From positions 1 to 64,000 of the forward strand of contig CAKMZB010000006.1 of the NCBI GenBank assembly GCA_929200315.1: a stretch of DNA of 64,000 nt. The letters run 5' to 3'. Origin of the DNA: an uncultured Alphaproteobacteria bacterium. Its GTDB lineage: Bacteria; Pseudomonadota; Alphaproteobacteria; Rhizobiales; Rhizobiaceae. Below, one piece after another: positions 18,676-27,138 of this stretch. Every line of letters begins with the position of its first letter. Position 1 is the stretch's first letter. The translations under genes were made by a program, and so were the position numbers. Under the pieces are notes generated by a model, which was not told the origin of the DNA, ran no database searches, and saw only the letters and a program-made list of their open reading frames with translations.

Positions 18676-20121
18676 TTAGCTATTCAGCGGCCATGTCTTG
18701 GACAGTGTAATGCACTTATTCGCCAGAACTTCTGTTGGATCGATAAGGCGTATGGATTGCGTGATCTCTTTGGGAAGTTGAATTAGAGGCAATTCCGTAC
18801 ATGCCAGAATGATCGCCTCTGCAGATTGCTGGCGGAGGGATTCGATCACCTCACATATCAGATCTGTGCAGGCGCCAGACATGAACCCGGCTTTGACACC
18901 TGACGTGCTGTAAATGGCGTCCATCACCTTAGCCTGATTTACTTCCGTAGGAACGATGGCCGAAAGGCCAGCCTCTGCAAGCATGTCCTGATACAGGCCG
19001 CTCCAGATAAGCCCGCTGCTGGCAAGAACACCGATCCTGCTGACGGTAGGCTCCAATTTGCGGATGTGGTCTGCGGTTTCAGTCAACATATTGACGATTG
19101 GGATATCCAGGTGTTTTTGGATCCGGTCGACATAAGCGTGGGCTGTGTTGCAGGGGATGGCGATGATATCTGCTCCACCGCGCTCCAGTTTTTTGGCAGT
19201 CGAATACAGTGCCAGGGTGGGGTCCGTGCCATCGCCAATCAAATTGGCGGTCCGGTCAGGGATCTGTGGGTTCTGTTCCACCAGGACCTTAATGTGGTCC
19301 TGATCCTTTATCGCATGAGTTCCACTGATAATTTTGGACATGAAATCTACAGTCGCGGCAGGCCCAATGCCGCCCAGAACACCAACTTTGAAAGGCTTGG
19401 AATGCAAAGCGGCCATCTGTTGCAGCGCAAATCCGGCGTAGATTTCATTGCACTGCAAGACGTCCACCCCCTCAAACTGGACCTGCCCTTGCAAGGCCAG
19501 CGGGACCTCAGTCATGCCCGGAACGATCACCTCGGCACCTTTGGCGATCAGATTCCCAACGGCATTTTCAATGCCGAGCTTGATTTTGGCGGCATCCCCA
19601 TTCGCTTTGAATCCTGATGTTCCATAAATCGCATCGATCAAAGCAAGCTCGGCATCCGGGTCCGGGTATAGAGCCTGTTGGCCGGGTGCCAATGCCTTAT
19701 TGAACAACCCACTTTGGCGCACATATCGACTGGTCAACACGCCAACGCGCTTGGCATCAGCGTAATTGGCCGTCAGATGCACCTTGATGGCATCGACCAT
19801 CGAAATGATGTTCAGATCAAATTCGGGGCATAGTTCTTCTATGAACGTATGGGTAATAAAACAGGGCAACAAGGCCGCTGTGCACCCGTTTCTGTCCATG
19901 CGGCTCAGAGTATCAAAAACGTGAAACTTGCGGTGGGTCGGTAGATAGCTTTCACAAGCCACTGACACAGCTTCAACCAGAGCTTTCTGTTCATAGGTGA
20001 TGTCATGGTGGTTGCCCTCAGCTCCAACGGGCGTCAGCCGCACCAGATGGTTCAAAGTGTCAGCACTTCCCCGCGCGCCCAATCCGCCAACGATCCCAAG
20101 CTTTATCGAATGATTTGACAT
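18676..20121 (-). CDS. Two-domain Asp/Glu racemase-like protein with degenerate N-terminal half
   Basis: A 481-residue tandem of two aspartate/glutamate racemase domains, against about 230 residues for the normal single-domain enzyme. The C-terminal domain (about 244-481) keeps both catalytic cysteines: Cys324 in IPCNTAHAY and Cys441 in LACTELPLI. The N-terminal domain (1-240) keeps only the first, Cys87 in LLPCFITHTF, and has GMTEVPL at 202-208 where the second cysteine should be. Only the C-terminal half should therefore racemise by two-base chemistry. It follows the ABC importer genes on the same strand after about 100 bases and may convert an imported D-amino acid for the methylaspartate operon. 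Confidence 0.85.
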   Translation of the reverse strand: MSNHSIKLGIVGGLGARGSADTLNHLVRLTPVGAEGNHHDITYEQKALVEAVSVACESYLPTHRKFHVFDTLSRMDRNGCTAALLPCFITHTFIEELCPEFDLNIISMVDAIKVHLTANYADAKRVGVLTSRYVRQSGLFNKALAPGQQALYPDPDAELALIDAIYGTSGFKANGDAAKIKLGIENAVGNLIAKGAEVIVPGMTEVPLALQGQVQFEGVDVLQCNEIYAGFALQQMAALHSKPFKVGVLGGIGPAATVDFMSKIISGTHAIKDQDHIKVLVEQNPQIPDRTANLIGDGTDPTLALYSTAKKLERGGADIIAIPCNTAHAYVDRIQKHLDIPIVNMLTETADHIRKLEPTVSRIGVLASSGLIWSGLYQDMLAEAGLSAIVPTEVNQAKVMDAIYSTSGVKAGFMSGACTDLICEVIESLRQQSAEAIILACTELPLIQLPKEITQSIRLIDPTEVLANKCITLSKTWPLNS

Positions 20122-20218
20122 GATACAGCCTCATCATAAGCGTTGACCCGCGGGCGCACTTGGCTGTGCCCGACTGTTATCCAGAGATGCGCATGTTCCA
20201 AAAAATGCGCCATTTCCG

Positions 20219-20977
20219 TTACAGGATTTGACTGAGGAACAGCTTTGTTCGCTCGTCTTGGGCGTTGTCAAAGAAGGTCTCTGGCGCACCATGTTCGACG
20301 ATCACGCCTCGGTCCGTGAAGTAAATATGGTCTGCGACCTCGCGTGCGAAACCCATTTCATGGGTGACAAGGATGCATGTCATTCCTTCTGCCGCCAGTT
20401 CCTTGATCGTCAGCAGCACTTCTTTGACAGTTTCGGGGTCCAGGGCAGCCGTGACTTCATCAAACAACATGATGTCAGGTTGCATGGCCAGAGATCGGGC
20501 AATTGCCACACGTTGTTGTTGGCCGCCTGAAAGTTCGCCGGGGTAAGCGTCCTCTTTGTCGGCCAGACGAACCTTTGCCAGCAGCTCTCTGGCGCGTTTT
20601 TCCGTACTTGCCTTGTCTTCCTTCAGGACAAGCAACGGCGCCATCATTACGTTTTGCAGTGCCGTTTTATGGGGGAAGAGATTGTACTGCTGAAACACCA
20701 TCCCGATTTTTTTGCGGAGTTCCAGCTTGTTAAGTTTGTCGGTATGGACCTCCTGACCTTCGACTTTGATTGACCCCTTCTGGATGTCATTTAAAGCGTT
20801 GATGCAGCGGATGAGAGTCGACTTGCCAGAACCGGACGGGCCGATAATGCAAATGACCTCCCCCTTCATGATGTCAATGTTGATCCCCTTGAGAACTTCA
20901 AGTGAACCAAAGGATTTATAGACGTCACGAAGGGAAACGATCGGTTGATCAGGTGTCCACGGAGCAGAGGTTGTCAT
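20219..20977 (-). CDS. Amino-acid ABC transporter ATP-binding protein (GlnQ/GltL type)
   Basis: The 252-residue nucleotide-binding subunit of a polar amino-acid importer. Walker A is GPSGSGKST near residues 44-52, the Q-loop is VFQQYNLFPH, the signature is LSGGQQQRVAIARSLA, Walker B with the catalytic residue region is IMLFDEVTAALDPE, and the H-loop is LVTHEMGFAREV. It sits 10 bases after the second permease gene. With the two permeases and the binding protein it makes a complete HisPMQJ-type importer. Confidence 0.93.
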   Translation of the reverse strand: MTTSAPWTPDQPIVSLRDVYKSFGSLEVLKGINIDIMKGEVICIIGPSGSGKSTLIRCINALNDIQKGSIKVEGQEVHTDKLNKLELRKKIGMVFQQYNLFPHKTALQNVMMAPLLVLKEDKASTEKRARELLAKVRLADKEDAYPGELSGGQQQRVAIARSLAMQPDIMLFDEVTAALDPETVKEVLLTIKELAAEGMTCILVTHEMGFAREVADHIYFTDRGVIVEHGAPETFFDNAQDERTKLFLSQIL

Positions 20978-20987
20978 CTGGCTATCC

Positions 20988-21851
20988 TCACAATTTAACA
21001 GCGAATTTGCGTTCCAACCGCAGCGTCAAGCGGGCGATCGGATAGCAGTAGGCAAAGAACAAAATCAGCACGAACCCAAAGAATGGCATCAGAAGCTCTG
21101 GTCGGTTGTTTTCTGCAACGATGGCCTGACGGGTTAGATTGACGACGTCATCAACACCCAGAATAGATACAAGCGGCGTTGCCATCGTCAGGATCGCGTA
21201 CCAGTTCATCCAAGGGGGGATCATCCGCTTGAAACACTGGGGCAAGATGATGCGCCACAATGTCTGGTTGCGGGTAAAGGCCAAGGCTTCAGATGCCTCC
21301 CACTGGGTATTGGGAACAGACCGGATCGCACCGCGTACGATCTCTGAAATGTTGGCCATGACCGGTAATGAGAGACCCAGAACGGCTTTGATCCAAGCCG
21401 GGTAGTAATAAACTTCGCCGAAAATCGTCATTTCGTATGGAAGGGCCAGCATGACGATGAACAGGATCACCAGCCACGGAGAGTTGCGGAAAAGCTGAGT
21501 GATCAGCCACGAAACGGCCCGGATAAATCGCCGCTGGGAGATTTGCCCCAGCCCCAGAACCACTCCGGCACCCGTTCCGATAACCAGGCACAGGAAGGAA
21601 ATGAGGACGTTAAACAGAAACCCCTTGGTGATCAGAAAGGGCATCCAGCGCCACAATGCATTGAACGGACGAACCGCCTCGCCAGATTGTGCGCTGGCGA
21701 TGGTTGGCCAGATCAGCAAAACGGCGAAAATTGCAAACAGCGTCCAGGGAGACATGGTGCCGAGAAACCGTGAGACGGTCATCGGATCATATTGCAGGCT
21801 AGCGCTGCTGGGAGTGGGTTTTAGGACGGCAAAATTGTTCGGTTTGGTCAT
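20988..21851 (-). CDS. Amino-acid ABC transporter permease
   Basis: Second permease subunit, about 287 residues, with a longer N-terminal leader and around six membrane helices. The EAA-type coupling loop reads EASEALAFTRNQTLWRIILPQ near residue 210, typical of His/Glu/Gln permeases. I chose ATG 21851, preceded by TGAGGAC, rather than an upstream start at 21902 that would run into the preceding permease gene. It leaves an 11-base gap after the first permease. Confidence 0.9.
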   Translation of the reverse strand: MTKPNNFAVLKPTPSSASLQYDPMTVSRFLGTMSPWTLFAIFAVLLIWPTIASAQSGEAVRPFNALWRWMPFLITKGFLFNVLISFLCLVIGTGAGVVLGLGQISQRRFIRAVSWLITQLFRNSPWLVILFIVMLALPYEMTIFGEVYYYPAWIKAVLGLSLPVMANISEIVRGAIRSVPNTQWEASEALAFTRNQTLWRIILPQCFKRMIPPWMNWYAILTMATPLVSILGVDDVVNLTRQAIVAENNRPELLMPFFGFVLILFFAYCYPIARLTLRLERKFAVKL

Positions 21852-21862
21852 GGTGCCGGTCC

Positions 21863-22618
21863 TCAATTTCCGTAGCCGGGAATGCGGAGCTTCTGTTCCC
21901 ACCGGTTCATGCCAAACACCATGATGCCGACGAGGCCGACATAGACGACAAACAGCAACAGCATGGCCGGGTATTGGGCCGACGGGTAATCGTTCCAGAT
22001 CCGAACACTCTGGTAGAGCAATTCGGGAACCGAGATGGCGAAAGCCTGCGTGGTGGTCTTAATGAGATTGACAAGATTGTTGTTCAGCGCGGGCAGGCTC
22101 ACCCGGAACCCCAGCGGCAATACGACATAGATATATGTTTGCAGGCGCGTCAGGCCGAGCGCTTCGCTGGCCTCGATGGTTGTATCTGGAACCGCCTCTA
22201 TGCCTGCGCGGAAGATCTCAATGTTAAAGGCGCCGGCAAAGAACGACAGCGAGATGATCGCCCAGCCAACGCTGGAAATGATGGGAACCTCGAGCCAGCC
22301 GTCTGGCGAATAAGTGGGGGTCAGTTGCCCCAGTGCGAAATAGAAAAACAGCAGCTGCACAAAAGGGGGCGTGTTGCGAAACAGTTGAATGTAGCCCTGC
22401 ACAAAACTGCGCAGCAGACGCATATTTGACCCCTGCAACCATGCGCCCACAACGCCAATGACGACACTGAAGAACAGGCAGGTTACAGACAGGAATATGG
22501 TATATTTCAGTCCCAGCCAGATCTTCTCTGCCTGCACACCCTGATAAAAGAATATGAAGTTCCAGCGCGGATGGTTTTCTGCCATCTCACGAAAAAACTC
22601 TGTAAACAAATCAAGCAT
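21863..22618 (-). CDS. Amino-acid ABC transporter permease
   Basis: First permease subunit, about 251 residues, HisM/GlnP type, with five to six helices and the coupling loop EASEALGLTRLQTYIYVVLP near residue 165. ATG 22618 is chosen because the longer frame from 22657 would start inside a perfect hairpin that follows the binding-protein gene. Together with its partner it should form the heterodimeric channel of the importer. Confidence 0.9.
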   Translation of the reverse strand: MLDLFTEFFREMAENHPRWNFIFFYQGVQAEKIWLGLKYTIFLSVTCLFFSVVIGVVGAWLQGSNMRLLRSFVQGYIQLFRNTPPFVQLLFFYFALGQLTPTYSPDGWLEVPIISSVGWAIISLSFFAGAFNIEIFRAGIEAVPDTTIEASEALGLTRLQTYIYVVLPLGFRVSLPALNNNLVNLIKTTTQAFAISVPELLYQSVRIWNDYPSAQYPAMLLLFVVYVGLVGIMVFGMNRWEQKLRIPGYGN

Positions 22619-22639
22619 TTCAAGACACCCCGAGGCTGA

Positions 22640-22672
22640 ACATCCCATGCCAGGCATTGCCCGGCATGGGAT
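22640..22672 (-). promoter_or_regulatory. Intergenic hairpin after binding-protein gene
   Basis: An 11-bp perfect inverted repeat (arms 22640-22650 and 22662-22672, arm CATCCCATGCC) with an 11-base loop, between the binding-protein stop and the permease start. It lacks a following T-run on the minus strand. Such hairpins commonly protect the upstream message of a highly expressed binding protein and lower expression of the permeases. Here that role is inferred from position. Confidence 0.6.
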
Positions 22673-22684
22673 GGACGTTTGGTT

Positions 22685-23518
22685 TTACTCGGCGAGCCAG
22701 TCTGCAAAACGTTTGTTCTGCATCGCCAGATACTCTGTGGCCTGAATGCCCCATTTCTCTTCGAGCCGGATCAGTTCACCGGATTGATGCCAATTGTACT
22801 GCATCCCCGACATGAAGCGACCAAAGGTGCAATCACGCTCAGCGATCGGCACCGCGATACCCCAGGGGTTAGGATCTTCTGATGTCAGGGGCATTTCAAA
22901 GTCGTCATACTGCCCGGACGCGAGTTCCGCGGCGATAGAGCTGTCATCATAGACCCAAGCGACACATTTCTTGTCGCGCAGGGCCTGCAGGGCTTCTGCG
23001 TTGCTGACGAACGCAATCACTTCCGCGCCGTAACGCTCTTCGACACTCTTGTTGTAGAATGAGCCCTGTTTGCCGCAAACAGGACGATCTTTCAGGTCTG
23101 CCCATTTGGTCACTTTAAGCGCCTTGGGCGTCATGGCGTTTGTGCCAGCGGAATAGTAGTTGGGCCCAACCACACCAACAATTTCGCGTCTGTCGGGACG
23201 GTCAGACATAGTGGCGATCATCAAATCGATGCGCCCGCCTTCCAGGAACTGCATTCTGTTTGATGATTCAACGGCAACAAGTTCAAGCTCGACACCCAGT
23301 GTATCGGCGACCTGCTGAGCCATGTCAGCTTCCATTCCGATAATGTCGCCATTCTGGCCACGAAATCCCCATGGACGTGTGTCGGCCTTGACACCGACCA
23401 CGATTTTTTCACGCTCTGCAATCTTGTCCCAAGTCGTATTGGAACACTGTTCTGCGAATGCTGCCGTTGTCGACATGAGCATCGCAGCAACTGTTGCGCC
23501 CGTTATAAATTTGTTCAT
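22685..23518 (-). CDS. Periplasmic polar amino-acid binding protein
   Basis: A solute-binding protein of family 3, about 277 residues from ATG 23518, which has a strong GGAGGAAG site. The first 21 residues are a signal peptide ending AAFAEQ. The mature protein begins CSNTTWDKIAEREKIVVGVK and carries family features such as DIIGMEADMAQQVADTLG, MIATMSDRPDRRE and DKKCVAWVYDDSS. Substrate specificity cannot be read with confidence. Co-location with a racemase and the methylaspartate operon suggests an acidic amino acid, possibly 3-methylaspartate, glutamate or a D-form. Confidence 0.9.
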   Translation of the reverse strand: MNKFITGATVAAMLMSTTAAFAEQCSNTTWDKIAEREKIVVGVKADTRPWGFRGQNGDIIGMEADMAQQVADTLGVELELVAVESSNRMQFLEGGRIDLMIATMSDRPDRREIVGVVGPNYYSAGTNAMTPKALKVTKWADLKDRPVCGKQGSFYNKSVEERYGAEVIAFVSNAEALQALRDKKCVAWVYDDSSIAAELASGQYDDFEMPLTSEDPNPWGIAVPIAERDCTFGRFMSGMQYNWHQSGELIRLEEKWGIQATEYLAMQNKRFADWLAE

Positions 23519-23641
23519 TTCTTCCTCCAAGTTGGTTCTCCCTTCCACAATAAGCGCTTCACGTTGGCACTTTATCGGGGGGATTGCCCATTTGGCTTAC
23601 GTCAGGGGGCGATCCAGCTCTATGACAATATCCGCAAGGGC

Positions 23642-23658
23642 ATTGCAAATCTTGCAAT
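23642..23658. promoter_or_regulatory. Candidate LysR operator palindrome
   Basis: A 17-bp inverted repeat, ATTGCAA-ATC-TTGCAAT, in the divergent region between the binding-protein gene and the LysR gene. It contains a T-N11-A core (T at 23644, A at 23656), the usual LysR recognition form. It lies about 50 bases upstream of the LysR start and 125 upstream of the importer operon. Confidence 0.5.
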
Positions 23659-23706
23659 TGATTTTTCTGGCCAATACCTTTCTGCTCAAAAAGAACGGAG
23701 GGCGTC

Positions 23707-24603
23707 ATGGAACTCGATTGGGCCGAGGACTTTATTGCACTGTCATCTGCAGGCGTATTCTCAAAGGCGGCGGACGCAAGGAATGTTAGCCATTCTGCAT
23801 TCACCAGACGCATCAAGAATCTGGAATACTGGATCGGCACACCGTTGTTCGATCGCAGTCGTCACCCGGTCACGCTGACGGCTGCAGGAGAGGTATTCCG
23901 CCCCGTTGCCTATGAACTGATCAGTACTCTTTCAACAGTACAGGCTGAAGCCTTAGGCTTGGTCCACAGAGAGGGAGAGGTGCTTGATTTCGTTGCGATC
24001 CATACACTTGCAATCTCCTATTTTCCGAGTTGGATTTCGCAGATCAACGACGCAATCGGCCCAATGAAAACACGGGTGATCGCTGAAAGTTTCTCGGGCT
24101 GCGTTGAGGCAATCTTGTCAGGGTCCAGTGACTTCATGGTTTGTTATCATCACCCTTCGATTCCGATGATTGCCAAGGACATCAGATATCCATCTATGAA
24201 GATCGCCGATGACCGCATCATTGCTGTGAGCATTGCCAACCCAGATGGAACCGCACGCTACCAGTTTGATGGAGAGGGAACGGTTCCCTTGCTTGCCTAT
24301 ACTCAAGACAGTTTTCTGGGGAAGGTGACCAATTTGATCCTGAAACGATCAGGCATGGGCGAGCGGTGTGTGTTTCAGCACCAGAGCTCGTTCGGGGAGG
24401 TTTTGAAGGCAATGTGTCTAGCTGGACTGGGCGTGGCATGGTTGCCGCAGGTTGCGATCCAGAATGAGTTAGATGAAGGGCGCCTTATAAAGATAAGCAG
24501 CCCAGAATCTGAACATCCGGTTTCGATCCATTTGTACCGGTCGTTCGAGCGTAGCCGCAAAGAAATTGAGCAGCTCTGGTCCTATGCCTCCAGTATGACC
24601 TAG
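23707..24603 (+). CDS. LysR-type regulator of the amino-acid importer
   Basis: A 298-residue LysR protein with helix-turn-helix DFIALSSAGVFSKAADARNV and SHSAFTRRIKNLEYWIG at the N-terminus and an effector-binding domain to the end. Ribosome binding site CGGAGGG precedes the ATG. It faces the binding-protein gene across about 190 bases that contain a palindromic T-N11-A site, so it most likely controls the importer-racemase operon. It is only distantly similar to the LysR at 12760, so the two operons probably answer to different effectors. Confidence 0.88.
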   Translation: MELDWAEDFIALSSAGVFSKAADARNVSHSAFTRRIKNLEYWIGTPLFDRSRHPVTLTAAGEVFRPVAYELISTLSTVQAEALGLVHREGEVLDFVAIHTLAISYFPSWISQINDAIGPMKTRVIAESFSGCVEAILSGSSDFMVCYHHPSIPMIAKDIRYPSMKIADDRIIAVSIANPDGTARYQFDGEGTVPLLAYTQDSFLGKVTNLILKRSGMGERCVFQHQSSFGEVLKAMCLAGLGVAWLPQVAIQNELDEGRLIKISSPESEHPVSIHLYRSFERSRKEIEQLWSYASSMT

Positions 24604-24781
24604 CTCCATCTATCCTTTGTGGAGAGGAATCATTGAACAAGATTTTTGATCTCTGCCATTGCCCAATTGAGGCTTTGAGAAGGTATTCTCCGCAAAACAG
24701 CTGAGCATTTCATCGCCGCAAGCAATCGCAGAAGAAGAGGCCCGCCAAGCGGGGATGGTTCGCTGAACTCGGTGCCTTCTA

Positions 24782-25789
24782 CTAATCCTGTATCATCGCA
24801 TCTTCCCACTCGGCGAGGAACTTGCGCCTTTTGAGAACATCGAGAAACGTCATCAGAGCCGGTTGTAAGGCGATGGTTGCGCGATCGGTTACTGCTTGCG
24901 GTGTCTTGAGGGCCGGGAGGACGCGCCGACCGTCGCCTTGGCCGGATTGAAAAGCGATAAGATGGCGGATGAACCTCTCGGCTGCCTGCGATTGCGTGGT
25001 TTGCCCTGAAACGAAGGCAGTCCGCATCATCGTTGTTGGAAAGTCTGAGGGCAGTATGATTTCTAAAATCGTCTCGCTCTCAGTCCGAGCGGCCGCATAG
25101 CTGCCCAGCACATTGTAAGCGACCGCAATGGTCCCGTCGGTGAGGTCATCAATCATAGTGCCGGAGCAGCAATAAAGGCGCACATCGAGACTGCCCATTA
25201 CCTCCATCAATCGCCAAAACGTCTCGGACGCACGCGCATCCTGTGTGGCAAAGAGATAGCCAAGACCGGATTGGCGTACATCATAGGTGCCAACGCGATT
25301 GCGGAAGGTCTCTGGCCTCGCCCGCAGCGCCTCAATCAGCTGCTGTCGCGTCTGAGGAATGGGCTGCCCTTCAAAGGCCTGCCGGTTAATGACGATGGCT
25401 GCAGGCTCCGATGTAAATGCAAACAAACTCTGCCGCCACTGAGCCCACGCAACGTGCGGAATATCGGGCAAAGGTTTTGCAAAGCCATCATTGACGAGCT
25501 TCAGCTGGAGATCCATCGCGCTGGAAACAGCAATGTCAAAGGCCCCGGGATCGGCCCTGAAACGTTCGTTGAGTTCTGCAGTTCCTGTGACGAAATACTC
25601 CACTGCGATATTCGGGTTTGCCGCAATGAATGTCTCAATCACCGGCGCGAACAGATCGGCATCCGTACTGGAAATGATGCGAAGGGACACGCTGGCATCT
25701 GTGCCAGAGAAGGTTTCCTGATGCTCCCATTCCTGAGCCATTGCGCAGCCGGCAGCTAACCAGACGATCAGAGCAACAAAATAGCGCAT
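24782..25789 (-). CDS. Periplasmic binding protein encoded with the TctDE sensor
   Basis: A 335-residue exported protein of the ABC iron/spermidine-type binding fold. A signal peptide covers residues 1-18 (ending AMAQ). Typical segments are LRIISSTDADLFAPVIETF, VEYFVTGTAELNERF and FDIAVSSAMDLQLKLVNDG. Its start overlaps the histidine kinase gene by 22 bases and no transporter membrane or ATPase genes accompany it. Similar proteins are found with TctDE-like two-component systems, where they are thought to present a ligand to the kinase. That sensory role is inference here. Confidence 0.8.
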   Translation of the reverse strand: MRYFVALIVWLAAGCAMAQEWEHQETFSGTDASVSLRIISSTDADLFAPVIETFIAANPNIAVEYFVTGTAELNERFRADPGAFDIAVSSAMDLQLKLVNDGFAKPLPDIPHVAWAQWRQSLFAFTSEPAAIVINRQAFEGQPIPQTRQQLIEALRARPETFRNRVGTYDVRQSGLGYLFATQDARASETFWRLMEVMGSLDVRLYCCSGTMIDDLTDGTIAVAYNVLGSYAAARTESETILEIILPSDFPTTMMRTAFVSGQTTQSQAAERFIRHLIAFQSGQGDGRRVLPALKTPQAVTDRATIALQPALMTFLDVLKRRKFLAEWEDAMIQD

Positions 25790-27138
25790 GCACCGCCCTC
25801 CGGATGGTTTGTCAGCTCAAGGCTGCCGCCATGGGCGCCTGCCACATCAGCTGCAATGGTCAGACCAAGACCAGACCCCACTGCGTCTCCGGCATTGCGC
25901 CCCCGTTTGAAGCGGGTGTGAAGTTGCCCGATTTCGTCAAGCGGATAGCCTGGCCCCTTATCACGCACGACAATGCAAAGGCGCGATCCGGTGTGGACTC
26001 CAATCTCAATGTCGCTGTCGGCCGGACCGTATTTCATAGCGTTGTCCACAAGGTTGCGAACAGCATTTTGAATCAAGATTGGATCCCCCGCATAGGGTGC
26101 GTTCTCATCACCGCAAACGGATAGCGAGAGATCCTTCATCTCCGCTATGGGCGATAGCCTTACAGCGAGATCCTGAGCAAGTTCGACAAGATCTATCTTC
26201 TCTCTTTCAAGATGATCAGCCCGGAACGTGATCATCGCATGATCCAACAGCTGTCCGGCGGCACGGGAACTCTCGTCAATGGCTCGGATCATTGAGCGCA
26301 GGGCCTCGCGATTTTCCTCCCTGTCTACCCGTTGCAATGTCGTCTCGGCATGGGAGCGGACAGTGGCGAGTGGAGTGCGAACACGATGAGCTGCTTCGGC
26401 AATAAAGTCTTCAGACTGACTGAGCGAATGGTCGAGCCGTCCCATGAGGGAATTCAACGACCGCACGAGCGGCCCCATCTCCTGCGGAACCGGTTTCTTA
26501 AACGGGCTGAGGTCTTGCGGGCCACGCCGTGTGACAGACGTCGTAAGCTTGTTGAGCTGTCCGACTGCAAATGACGTTGCCCAGAAAGAAAGAGCCGCCG
26601 CAAGAACAAAGAATGCCAGACCGAGCAGGGTCGTATTGCGCCGGATTTCATCCAGCGTTTCGGCAAGCGCGTCCTGCGTTTGCGCCAAGGCGATTTGCAC
26701 TTCCACACGTTGACTCGCACCGATCAGTATTCGGCGCGCGCTGACCTGCCGCACAGTGGTGCCGCGTATAGCTTGGGTGCTAAAAACCTCTCTTCTCTCT
26801 GCGTCAGAGCTGGCGGCAACTGCCAAGTCCTCGTGACCGGAGAGAAATTTTCCATCGCGGTAAATTGCATAGAACACACGGTCGTCGGCCGGCGTATCCA
26901 GCATGGCAAGAGCGGCATAGGGAAGATCGACTTCCACACTCCCGTCGCGGATGGCCGCCGTATCCAGCATCGAGGTGACCGATGCCATCAAAATGTCGTC
27001 CTGCCCCTGTTGGGCGACCTGCACTGCATAGTTGCGCACAGCCAGGAAGAGGAGGAGCGCCAGCAGTGCCGCTCCCCCGATCAGTATGGTAGCCAAGCGG
27101 TTTCTGAGAGAACCGGAAATGGTGGGACTGTCACTCAT
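25768..27138 (-). CDS. tctE: Sensor histidine kinase, TctE type
   Basis: About 456 residues from ATG 27138. The order is: first membrane helix at about 20-40, periplasmic sensor domain of the two-component sensor N-terminal type (about 45-160), second helix near 175-195, HAMP-like linker, then the kinase core. The phosphorylated His lies in FIAEAAHRVRTPLATVRSHA near 250; the residue after it is Arg rather than the usual Glu or the Gln common in TctE. The N-box is NAVRNLVDNAMKYGP and the G-boxes are DKGPGYP and GSGLGLTI. It overlaps the response-regulator stop by 8 bases. Confidence 0.88.
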   Translation of the reverse strand: MSDSPTISGSLRNRLATILIGGAALLALLLFLAVRNYAVQVAQQGQDDILMASVTSMLDTAAIRDGSVEVDLPYAALAMLDTPADDRVFYAIYRDGKFLSGHEDLAVAASSDAERREVFSTQAIRGTTVRQVSARRILIGASQRVEVQIALAQTQDALAETLDEIRRNTTLLGLAFFVLAAALSFWATSFAVGQLNKLTTSVTRRGPQDLSPFKKPVPQEMGPLVRSLNSLMGRLDHSLSQSEDFIAEAAHRVRTPLATVRSHAETTLQRVDREENREALRSMIRAIDESSRAAGQLLDHAMITFRADHLEREKIDLVELAQDLAVRLSPIAEMKDLSLSVCGDENAPYAGDPILIQNAVRNLVDNAMKYGPADSDIEIGVHTGSRLCIVVRDKGPGYPLDEIGQLHTRFKRGRNAGDAVGSGLGLTIAADVAGAHGGSLELTNHPEGGACAILLL

